Assembly (NCBI GenBank): GCA_022425845.1
Contig: JAKMEU010000382.1
Location: 1 to 11,044 of the forward strand
Source: Luminiphilus sp.
Lineage (GTDB): Bacteria; Pseudomonadota; Gammaproteobacteria; Pseudomonadales; Halieaceae
Direction of reading: 5' to 3'
DNA: 11,044 nucleotides
Shown here: positions 1-4,751 of the stretch, in pieces
Numbering within the stretch: the stretch's first letter is position 1
Layout of the letters: every line of letters begins with the position of its first letter
Program-made: the position numbers and the translations under genes
Notes under the pieces: generated by a model
Told to the model about the DNA's origin: nothing
The model's database searches: none
The model's input: only the letters and a program-made list of their open reading frames with translations

Positions 1-270
1 ATCCGGCAGCGCGGCATCGTCTACTGTCCTGACTTTGCTATCAATGCCGGTGGCATTGTTGATATCTACCATCAGGAGCAAGGCGCCTCCCGAGCGGAAC
101 GCTCGCAGGCTCTCGCCAACATTGGCGATCGCGTCGCTGTGATTCTGGACCGGGCACAGCAATCCGGTGTGGGCAGCCAGCGGGTCGCAGAGTGGATGGC
201 CAATGAAAATCTAGCACCCAAAAAGCCCGCTGACGATGAGGCTACCTCGTCGTTCAAGGGTGCTGCGTAA
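1..270 (+). CDS. Leu/Glu/Phe/Val-type amino-acid dehydrogenase, C-terminal end (5' truncated by window)
   Basis: The first reading frame is open from base 1 to a TAA at 268-270 and gives the last 89 residues of a protein. The stretch YCPDFAINAGGIVDIYHQ matches the NAD-domain segment (PDYVINAGG type) conserved in Glu/Leu/Phe/Val dehydrogenases. Leucine dehydrogenase is the nearest fit I recognise, which would give oxidative deamination of branched-chain amino acids to 2-oxo acids with NAD+ in the cytoplasm. The catalytic lysine region lies outside the window, so substrate specificity cannot be judged. The tail is hydrophilic (KKPADDEATSS). The stop codon directly abuts the left copy of the tRNA-His-derived repeat, so the gene ends at the junction of the putative island. 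I am sure of the superfamily and less sure of leucine as substrate. Confidence 0.85.
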   Translation: MRQRGIVYCPDFAINAGGIVDIYHQEQGASRAERSQALANIGDRVAVILDRAQQSGVGSQRVAEWMANENLAPKKPADDEATSSFKGAA

Positions 271-306
271 AAGGATAGGGTGGCTGACGGGGGTCGAACC
301 CACGAC
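271..306. repeat. Left direct repeat: partial tRNA-His 3' end (putative att site)
   Basis: Bases 271-306 match 3471-3506 at 33 of 36 positions, in the same orientation and exactly 3,200 bp apart. The matched part corresponds to the CCA end, the 3' acceptor strand and the T-arm of the tRNA-His gene read on the minus strand. No D-arm or anticodon arm follows, and the encoded CCA has become CTA, so this copy is not a functional tRNA. This is the layout left when an element integrates into the 3' end of a tRNA gene. Decay of a duplicated tRNA is the alternative. Confidence 0.75.
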
Positions 307-682
307 CACAGCAGTAAGCAAATGAGTCAAATTATGCGCTTATCGTAGTAGAACTATTCAGTCTACGCAGCTACGCCCTGGCCGGGGTGACTCTGCCGGA
401 ACGGCAATGTAAGGCACGAAAAAAACAGGGCGCCAGCTATGGCAGGGCCCATTTTTTCGTCTTTTGTCGTGCCCGTCAGCCGTGCCGGGTATACAAAACC
501 AAAATCCAGCGGGCTGCAGCCAATTCCCGAAGAATTCGTACCTGCACTAGCTGTCAGCACCTCTAAGGCAAACCGATTCCACTCATAGGCGCTGATGGTT
601 CGCTCAAATCACCGGCATACCCTGGATTCAATCAGAGCTTCCTCATGGGGCTAAACTTATCTATGTACCCTACCCATGCGGT
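307..682. other. Non-coding stretch at the left end of the island
   Basis: About 375 bases lie between the left repeat and the 3' end of the CotH-like gene. I see one clear element, the bidirectional terminator hairpin at 419-457. A short inverted repeat, CGTAG (344-348) with CTACG (363-367), is also present. A 65-codon minus-strand ORF covers the hairpin, but its apparent coding capacity runs through the terminator arms and I see no convincing ribosome-binding site, so I do not call it a gene. No remnant of an integrase is visible here. Confidence 0.5.
419..457. terminator. Bidirectional Rho-independent terminator between convergent genes
   Basis: The stem is GGGCGCCA (428-435), loop GCTA (436-439), TGGC (440-443), a three-base bulge AGG, then GCCC (447-450). 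On the plus strand it is followed by A and six T (452-457). On the minus strand the same stem is followed by TG and seven T (complement of 419-425). It can therefore stop both the dehydrogenase transcript from the left and the CotH-like transcript from the right. A longer outer pairing, GGCACGA (413-419) with TCGTGCC (467-473), may extend the structure. Confidence 0.7.
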
Positions 683-2317
683 TTATGGTTTGGCGATATC
701 AATCGAAGTGCCGTCACTGTTCCCGTCATCGTCATGGTTCTGCTCGCTAACGTAGCTTTCACCACCCGACGGATCCAAATTTGAAACAGTAAAGGTTACG
801 CTTTTTATTTTCTTCCCGGACACCAAAATAGACACGTCACAAGCCCCGGATGAATCGGTCGTACAAGTTGCGTTTCCAGTCACACCTCCGACCCATAGTC
901 CAGACACCGTAACGCCGGAAAGTGCAGTATGCATATAGTCATGGATGGACACTCGTGCGGTGGCCCTCCATGTCCGGCGATCTCTGGACTCCCCAAAACC
1001 CGCCAAGTCACCCACGTGAATCTCGCCGTCCACTCCCGGATCGGGGGGTGGAGAGGGAAGCTGGGACTTAATCGAGGCGATGCGTGCATCAAAATACTGT
1101 TGAATCAGGTCAAAGCTCTGCAAGGCATTCTTGGCATTTGAGTCCTCGAATAGCGCGTCCTCAAGCAATATTCGCATAGCATCCAGGTCGGCGTTTAATT
1201 CCATCAATGAGAAAACTGGGCTATCACCATTGAACAATGCGTTATGAATGGCGTTGTATTCAGCCCTGAAGGGAGCGTCCTGCAGTTTGATCAGGGCATC
1301 CTCATATTGATTCGCCCGGTCACTGCTCATTTGATAAATGCTGAGATTTGGATCGAAGTCCAAAAATGCCTCATCAAGATCCCATTGAAAATACTCGCGC
1401 TTGAAGGTCAGTCCATCGCCCTGATCGACATAATAAAAGTTCTTCCCCTTGGTAAATAAATCATCGTGGGAGCCATGGAACGCTGACACCGCACCAAATG
1501 TCAGCATGCCCTCCATATTGATGTTCTCTTCTAGAAGGGTCCTAAAACCCTCTGGCGTTTCACAACGCCTTTTCTTTTTGAATGGCGCAAAACAGAACTC
1601 CTGGGCGAGCGGACTGTCTATTTCAACGCCGAACTCGTCCTCCACACCTTCTTTCATGGTCGGTGAGTCGATGTCACTCATCTTGTATAGCCAGGTGTCA
1701 CCGTCCAGTTCCCAAATCTGGCGATTCTTCAGAAACTGTTTGTCGGGTTGCTCGACGTTGACGTAGACACCCTGGTACTGCCCGTTGATGTAGAGCTTGA
1801 CCCAGGAGGCCATACCGGCGTCGTAGGCCAGCTCTGATTCGGCGGCCAGCCTGTGCAGGTACCAGGCTACCCCCTCCTGCACGACGTCCTGGTCGTCACC
1901 ATTCTCCAAACTGAGTTTCTTCACCCCTTTCCATTTGGAAACGCAACCGGAGTTGATACCCACGATGCCTACGCAAACGTCAATACCGCCGGGGTCATCA
2001 TGATATTCGTTGATGTCGATCTTATAACTGACTTTCTTATCTGCGGCGAGCTCATTAGGTATGGCGCTGGCAGACTTACGTCGAATAGAGACGACTACAG
2101 GGGCCTCATTTTCGGCCCAAAAATAGGCGGGGACCTCGATGTCGTAGGTGGTATCAGCCCTGATGACGTCAAAATCGCTGGGTGCAACGGTTTGCACATG
2201 TAGCGTATGGAATGAGAACGGGTCGTATAGCTCGGGCCAGTCGGGTACCTGACCGTTCGAGCTGGCCGCAAAAAGCAAGACACACACACTTGTAGGTAAC
2301 AAAAGAAAGCGCTTCAT
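683..2317 (-). CDS. Secreted CotH-family kinase-like protein with C-terminal Ig-like domain
   Basis: I chose the ATG at 2317 (544 aa) over an in-frame GTG at 2338. An AGGGAG Shine-Dalgarno lies at good distance from it, and it yields a signal peptide directly (MKRF, hydrophobic to about residue 20, then SSNGQ). Residues about 50-420 look like the CotH family: KLYINGQYQGVYVNVEQ at 174-190, then LYK at 210-212, HDD with KNFYYV at 284-297, and FQWDLDEAF at 310-318, whose DxD fits the metal-binding acid of CotH protein kinases. After a Pro-rich linker (421-427), residues about 430-544 form an Ig-like domain (CTTDSSGACD, VTFTVSN) with an acidic NHDDDGNSDGTS end suggestive of calcium binding. CotH kinases phosphorylate secreted or surface proteins; the substrate here is unknown. 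Family confidence is good, activity is inference. Confidence 0.85.
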   Translation of the reverse strand: MKRFLLLPTSVCVLLFAASSNGQVPDWPELYDPFSFHTLHVQTVAPSDFDVIRADTTYDIEVPAYFWAENEAPVVVSIRRKSASAIPNELAADKKVSYKIDINEYHDDPGGIDVCVGIVGINSGCVSKWKGVKKLSLENGDDQDVVQEGVAWYLHRLAAESELAYDAGMASWVKLYINGQYQGVYVNVEQPDKQFLKNRQIWELDGDTWLYKMSDIDSPTMKEGVEDEFGVEIDSPLAQEFCFAPFKKKRRCETPEGFRTLLEENINMEGMLTFGAVSAFHGSHDDLFTKGKNFYYVDQGDGLTFKREYFQWDLDEAFLDFDPNLSIYQMSSDRANQYEDALIKLQDAPFRAEYNAIHNALFNGDSPVFSLMELNADLDAMRILLEDALFEDSNAKNALQSFDLIQQYFDARIASIKSQLPSPPPDPGVDGEIHVGDLAGFGESRDRRTWRATARVSIHDYMHTALSGVTVSGLWVGGVTGNATCTTDSSGACDVSILVSGKKIKSVTFTVSNLDPSGGESYVSEQNHDDDGNSDGTSIDIAKP

Positions 2318-2381
2318 GATGCTCTCCCTAGAAGACACGTTTGCCAGAGAGCTGGAATACGTCTCAGCGCTCTATTGAGTG

Positions 2382-2401
2382 TTGAACACTTCCTTGTTCA
2401 A
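2382..2401. promoter_or_regulatory. Perfect inverted repeat upstream of the CotH-like gene
   Basis: TTGAACA (2382-2388), a six-base spacer CTTCCT, then TGTTCAA (2395-2401). It lies about 65-85 bases upstream of the chosen start codon. On the minus strand it is preceded, not followed, by T residues, so it is not a terminator for leftward transcription. A repressor operator overlapping a weak minus-strand -35 (TTGAAC) is possible, as is an mRNA leader hairpin. Confidence 0.35.
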
Positions 2402-2480
2402 AAAAGCTACCACCCGCACTGGGGATTGACTACCGACCTTTGGGCAATATGCGGCCTTTTTTGTTCGGGTAGTTTGGAAT

Positions 2481-2510
2481 GCAGCCACCTCCAGCCACCT
2501 CCAGCCGCCT
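2481..2510. repeat. Three tandem 10-bp repeats
   Basis: Units GCAGCCACCT, CCAGCCACCT and CCAGCCGCCT follow each other without spacer. The 10-bp period is close to one helical turn. They lie in non-coding DNA about 165-195 bases upstream of the CotH-like start. Function is unknown; slippage-generated repeat or protein-binding tract are both possible. Confidence 0.6.
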
Positions 2511-2540
2511 AGCCCCACGTGCCACTCAAGCCCCTCATAT

Positions 2541-2593
2541 TTTCAAAGTCAGCCTCTGGTGTGCCTGGAATGGATCAAGTGTAACTACAGCAG
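2541..2593. repeat. 53-bp island repeat, copy 1 (upstream of CotH-like gene)
   Basis: This copy aligns without gaps to 3278-3330 at 39 of 53 positions. The left 22 bases match at 18 (the four differences are all transitions), the middle 17 match poorly (7), and the right 14 bases, TGTAACTACAGCAG, are identical. The right block contains the palindrome TGTA-AC-TACA (2580-2589). It lies about 225 bases upstream of the CotH-like start codon. Conservation of two blocks around a diverged spacer of fixed length suggests a protein-binding or promoter element rather than a recent duplication. Confidence 0.65.
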
Positions 2594-2600
2594 CTTAGTA

Positions 2601-2665
2601 GGCCCCCGGGCCTTTGGTTTTACCTAGGGGCCTTGGTTTGCTTGAGAGGGGCCAGCCAGGCCCCT
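2601..2665. repeat. GGCCCC/AGGGGCC hairpin cluster after the membrane-protein gene
   Basis: The best stem is AGGGGCC (2647-2653), loop AGCCA, GGCCCCT (2659-2665), starting about 20 bases past the stop codon of the minus-strand membrane-protein gene. Further copies of GGCCCC and AGGGGCC at 2601-2606 and 2627-2632 allow alternative stems, and GGGCCTTTGGTTT (2608-2620) is echoed by GGGGCCTTGGTTT (2627-2639). The stem could slow or end leftward transcription, but no good T tract follows on the minus strand, so I do not call it an intrinsic terminator. Confidence 0.45.
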
Positions 2666-2686
2666 GGTTCAGTCCGCCAACGGGGC

Positions 2687-3178
2687 TTACTCAATCGCCT
2701 CTGGCAGATTCAGCCTGTCTTGCGGTGGGTTCTTGCGAATACGCCAGCCGAACCAGACGGCCAGCAGGGGTAAGCCAATTAATATGAAAAATTGTAAGTA
2801 GGAGTTCACGCCGGTCAGCCACAAAGGAAAATTCTCGTAGTAAAAGCTCGATACCTCGGGTCCGTATGTGCCGTCAAAAATATCCCATTGGGTGCTCACC
2901 ACCACAGTCCTATACATAAAAAGGACGTGATTTGCCATGGGAACGAGAAACACCGTGTTGGCTATGGCGTACTGAATCCGGGACAGCTTCGGTCCTGCCA
3001 GATAAATGGCAACGATGTAGCCAAAGAGCATGGTTAGAAATATCTCCATAGCGTCGCCGAAATAAGCGATGTTGGCTTCCATCATCTGCAATATTTCGTA
3101 ACGGGTCATACCCAGCTTCTCACCGCCGGGGCCAAAGGGGATTATTTCTACAGGGGGTACTTCGGGAGTGGCGCTCAT
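2687..3178 (-). CDS. Unrecognised three-helix inner-membrane protein
   Basis: The product has 163 residues and I do not recognise its family. The start ATG at 3178 is supported by AAGGAG six bases upstream. A soluble N-terminus of about 43 residues (Pro-rich, with FGPGGEKLGMTRYEILQMME) precedes three likely transmembrane segments, at about 44-62, 68-94 and 126-146. The loop between segments 1 and 2 carries GPKLSR and the C-terminus carries RIRKNPPQDR. By the positive-inside rule this places both in the cytoplasm, with the N-terminus and an aromatic, acidic 95-125 loop outside. It is codirectional with the CotH-like gene, and a 53-bp repeat lies upstream of each, so a shared role at the envelope is possible. 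A leader hairpin covers its ribosome-binding site. No function is assigned. Confidence 0.8.
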   Translation of the reverse strand: MSATPEVPPVEIIPFGPGGEKLGMTRYEILQMMEANIAYFGDAMEIFLTMLFGYIVAIYLAGPKLSRIQYAIANTVFLVPMANHVLFMYRTVVVSTQWDIFDGTYGPEVSSFYYENFPLWLTGVNSYLQFFILIGLPLLAVWFGWRIRKNPPQDRLNLPEAIE

Positions 3179-3186
3179 ATCACGCT

Positions 3187-3217
3187 CCTTGTGTGAGGGT
3201 TGAGGGATTACACAAGG
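3187..3217 (-). promoter_or_regulatory. Leader hairpin that would sequester the Shine-Dalgarno
   Basis: On the minus strand CCTTGTGT (3217-3210) pairs perfectly over 8 bases with ACACAAGG (3194-3187), with a 15-base loop. The right arm contains the first four bases of the AAGGAG Shine-Dalgarno of the membrane-protein gene starting at 3178. If transcribed, the hairpin would lower ribosome access until opened by a ligand, temperature or an upstream factor. The pairing is visible; the regulatory role is inference. Confidence 0.45.
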
Positions 3218-3234
3218 GACACTCTAGCGCCTAT

Positions 3235-3266
3235 TTTCGGGAGCTGCTCATTTCGGGAGCTGCTCA
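3235..3266. repeat. Two perfect 16-bp tandem repeats, each holding a GAGC-T-GCTC palindrome
   Basis: TTTCGGGAGCTGCTCA occurs twice with no spacer (3235-3250 and 3251-3266), about 57-88 bases upstream of the membrane-protein start. Each unit contains the 9-bp palindrome GAGCTGCTC, so two identical potential operator half-sites sit 16 bp apart. The position fits a regulator-binding region for the minus-strand gene. No clear -35/-10 pair can be assigned beside it. Confidence 0.55.
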
Positions 3267-3277
3267 ACCTTCTTCTT

Positions 3278-3330
3278 TTTTAAAATCGACCTCTGGTGTG
3301 TGTAAGAGGAACCCACTGTAACTACAGCAG
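3278..3330. repeat. 53-bp island repeat, copy 2 (upstream of membrane-protein gene)
   Basis: This is the partner of 2541-2593, with 39 of 53 bases identical and no gaps. Its right block extends the palindrome to CTGTA-AC-TACAG (3316-3327). It lies 100 bases upstream of the membrane-protein start, so the two island genes each have one copy upstream in the same orientation. The two copies bracket the membrane-protein gene as direct repeats 737 bp apart, so recombination between them could delete it. Confidence 0.65.
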
Positions 3331-3475
3331 GTGAATCCCCCTCCCCCTCAGATGAAAAATCAGACCTGCTATGTCGTAGACTACTGTCGTATTTTTAAGT
3401 CAAGAAAGATGCGCCCAACCCGAATAACCCGCATAAATTCTGGGAAAAGGGCAGGTTATCGAGGACAAAAAAGGA

Positions 3476-3552
3476 TGGGGTGGCTGACGGGGATCGAACC
3501 CGCGACAACCGGAGTCACAGTCCGGCGCTCTACCAACTGAGCTACAGCCACC
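3476..3552 (-). tRNA. tRNA-His (anticodon GTG)
   Basis: Read on the minus strand from 3552, the sequence is a complete cloverleaf. It has the extra 5' G typical of tRNA-His, acceptor GTGGCTG paired with CAGCCAC, D-arm AGCTCAGTTGGTAGAGC, and an anticodon loop CTGTGAC giving GTG. The T-arm is GCGGGTTCGATCCCCGT, and C plus an encoded CCA (3478-3476) ends the gene. A six-T run (complement of 3467-3472) follows within a few bases. Its 3' part is duplicated at 271-306. It is the second gene of a two-tRNA transcript, seven bases after tRNA-Pro. Confidence 0.97.
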
Positions 3553-3559
3553 ATTGAAA

Positions 3560-3636
3560 TGGTCGGGGTAGAGAGATTCGAACTCCCGACATCCTGCTCC
3601 CAAAGCAGGCGCGCTACCAGACTGCGCTATACCCCG
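3560..3636 (-). tRNA. tRNA-Pro (anticodon TGG)
   Basis: Read on the minus strand from 3636, acceptor CGGGGTA pairs with TACCCCG. The D-arm is GCGCAGTCTGGTAGCGC, and the anticodon stem CCTGC-GCAGG carries loop TTTGGGA with anticodon TGG. The T-arm is CGGGAGTTCGAATCTCTC, and A plus an encoded CCA ends the gene. It is the promoter-proximal gene of the Pro-His pair. A tRNA cluster next to folD is known in Pseudomonas, where Arg, His, Leu and Pro genes occur together; here only two are present. Confidence 0.97.
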
Positions 3637-3664
3637 ATGTCGACCGGACCAAATCGCCCCTGTG

Positions 3665-3693
3665 AACCTAAATTCAGGGGAGCGCTCCGTCAA
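3665..3693 (-). promoter_or_regulatory. Probable promoter of the tRNA-Pro/tRNA-His transcript
   Basis: On the minus strand TTGACG (3693-3688), 17 bases, TAGGTT (3670-3665). The expected start near 3658 leaves a leader of about 20 bases before tRNA-Pro. The -10 lies in the loop of an inverted repeat, CCCCTG (3657-3662) with CAGGGG (3675-3680). The -35 is near consensus and the -10 is modest, as is common for stable-RNA promoters. Confidence 0.55.
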
Positions 3694-3713
3694 CCGGTGC
3701 GAAGGATACTGAT

Positions 3714-3731
3714 TTGACCGAAGGCGGTCAA
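3714..3731. promoter_or_regulatory. Perfect palindrome between the divergent tRNA and folD genes
   Basis: TTGACCG (3714-3720), AAGG, CGGTCAA (3725-3731) is a perfect 7-bp inverted repeat. It lies upstream of both the tRNA promoter and folD. No T tract follows on either strand, so it is not a typical terminator. An operator is possible. I could not find a convincing folD promoter around it. Confidence 0.35.
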
Positions 3732-3813
3732 TTCACGACCTCGGTGCTTGTTATTTCCCGTACATTTCTGGGAGACTGCGCCACTTTTTACGGGATCACA
3801 TTCAGGGGGAAAC

Positions 3814-4665
3814 ATGACGGCTCTGGTTCTAGATGGTAAACACGTAGCAAAACTCACAGAGGAAGCCCTCAGCACGCGCGTTGAGGCCCTGAAAGAGCGC
3901 TCTGGGGGCCGCACTCCCGTTCTGGCAACCGTTCTGGTTGGTGACGATCCCGCCTCTGCCACCTACGTGAAAATGAAAGGTAATGCCTGCCGGCGCATCG
4001 GCATGGAATCCATGGCCATCGAACTCCCCTCAACGCTCAAAACCAACGATTTATTGCGTGAGATTGAGTCCCTCAACAACAACCCTGATGTCCACGGCAT
4101 CCTGCTGCAGCACCCCGTACCTAGTCAGATCGACGAGCGCGCGGCCTTTGACATGATCGACCTTGCCAAGGACGTCGACGGCGTAACCTGCCTGGGCTTT
4201 GGCCGAATGGCTATGGGCGAGGAGGCCTATGGCTGTGCCACGCCACAGGGCATCATGCGGCTTCTGGCGCACTACGACATACCGCTTGAGGGCAAACACG
4301 CCGTGGTGGTGGGTCGCAGCCCCATTCTGGGCAAACCCATGTCCATGATGCTGCTCCAGGCCAATGCCACGGTCACCATCTGTCACTCCCGAACCCAGAA
4401 CCTGTCCGACCACATCCGACAAGCCGATGTCATCGTGGGCGCTGTCGGTCGACCCGAGTTTATCCGGGCCGACTGGATCAAGGATGGTGCCGTAGTGGTT
4501 GACGCAGGCTATCACCCGGGCGGTGTCGGAGACATCGAATTGGCGCCCTTGCTGGAGCGCGTCGCAGCCTATACGCCCGTCCCTGGCGGCGTCGGACCCA
4601 TGACCATCAATACACTGATACAGCAAACCGTATTGTCTGGCGAAAAAGCACTGGCGCGGCAGTAA
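3814..4665 (+). CDS. folD: Bifunctional methylenetetrahydrofolate dehydrogenase/cyclohydrolase FolD
   Basis: FolD interconverts 5,10-methylene-THF, methenyl-THF and 10-formyl-THF in the cytoplasm with NADP+, feeding purine and formyl-methionine synthesis. The ATG at 3814 (283 aa) is chosen over an upstream in-frame ATG at 3748. AGGGGGA precedes it, and the family begins at this point (MTALVLDGK). The catalytic YVxxK is present (Y51, K55), with Q99, D122 in DVDG and the TPVPGGVGPMT signature at 254-264. The family's usual length is about 285. The motifs QHPVP (99-103) and GRSPILGKPM (167-176) differ from the E. coli-like QLPLP and GASNIVGRPM and suggest another FolD subgroup. It diverges from the tRNA-Pro/His pair and precedes an MFS gene by 86 bases. 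Confidence 0.95.
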   Translation: MTALVLDGKHVAKLTEEALSTRVEALKERSGGRTPVLATVLVGDDPASATYVKMKGNACRRIGMESMAIELPSTLKTNDLLREIESLNNNPDVHGILLQHPVPSQIDERAAFDMIDLAKDVDGVTCLGFGRMAMGEEAYGCATPQGIMRLLAHYDIPLEGKHAVVVGRSPILGKPMSMMLLQANATVTICHSRTQNLSDHIRQADVIVGAVGRPEFIRADWIKDGAVVVDAGYHPGGVGDIELAPLLERVAAYTPVPGGVGPMTINTLIQQTVLSGEKALARQ

Positions 4666-4751
4666 AGCCAACACGCGCCAGCCGCAGAGCTTGCCTTGAG
4701 ACAGGGATGGCCTCCAATAGGCTATGGGTCTATGGTGGTGAAAACCTGTGA

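Larger units (their letters stand above)
2318..2686. other. Intergenic region between the two island genes, rich in repeats
   Basis: No gene is visible in this 369-base stretch. From right to left it holds a GGCCCC/AGGGGCC hairpin cluster (2601-2665), copy 1 of the 53-bp island repeat (2541-2593), three tandem 10-bp repeats (2481-2510) and a perfect 7-bp inverted repeat (2382-2401) near the CotH-like gene. The leader of the CotH-like gene is therefore long or its promoter is distant. A weak promoter reading on the minus strand is TTGAAC, 17 bases, TCAATA, overlapping the 2382-2401 inverted repeat; I would not rely on it. Confidence 0.5.
271..3470. mobile_element. Putative 3.2-kb tRNA-His-anchored mini-island without integrase
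   Basis: The segment is bounded by the tRNA-His 3'-end repeat (left copy 271-306, right copy 3471-3506 inside the intact tRNA). It carries two minus-strand genes of accessory character, a CotH-like secreted protein and a three-helix membrane protein, and an unusual density of small repeats. Both sides are housekeeping-type genes. No recombinase, transposase or excisionase ORF is present, so this would be a remnant or a cargo-only element moved in trans. The orientation is right for integration at a tRNA 3' end: the intact tRNA lies at one edge with its 3' end facing the element. The island call is inference; the repeat is directly visible. Confidence 0.6.

Noticed and set aside
307..385. Left repeat as the end of a complete tRNA or tmRNA-like gene running to about 385
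   Set aside because: Beyond the T-arm I could not find an anticodon stem-loop, D-arm or matching 5' acceptor strand.
363..560. Minus-strand 65-codon ORF at the left end of the island
   Set aside because: It runs through the arms of the bidirectional terminator and lacks a convincing start signal.
600..650. Possible third copy of the 53-bp island repeat (shared TCAAA, CCTGGA, ATCA)
   Set aside because: The shared bases fall in the diverged part of the repeat and need gaps; the conserved TGTAACTACAGCAG block is absent.
2541..3330. Integron cassette array with attC-like sites around the membrane-protein gene
   Set aside because: The repeats lack the RYYYAAC/GTTRRRY cores and the long imperfect hairpin of attC, and there is no integron integrase.
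3331..3540. Plus-strand 69-codon ORF ending GWLTGIEPATTGVTVRRSTN
   Set aside because: Its end is an antisense reading of the tRNA-His gene, a well-known source of false proteins; no ribosome-binding site.
3400..3693. Minus-strand 97-codon ORF containing GCSSVGRAPDCDSGCRGF
   Set aside because: It is a translation through the tRNA-Pro and tRNA-His genes, not a protein gene.
4051..4674. 207-codon minus-strand ORF opposite folD
   Set aside because: Shadow of folD in another frame; no recognisable features or ribosome-binding site.
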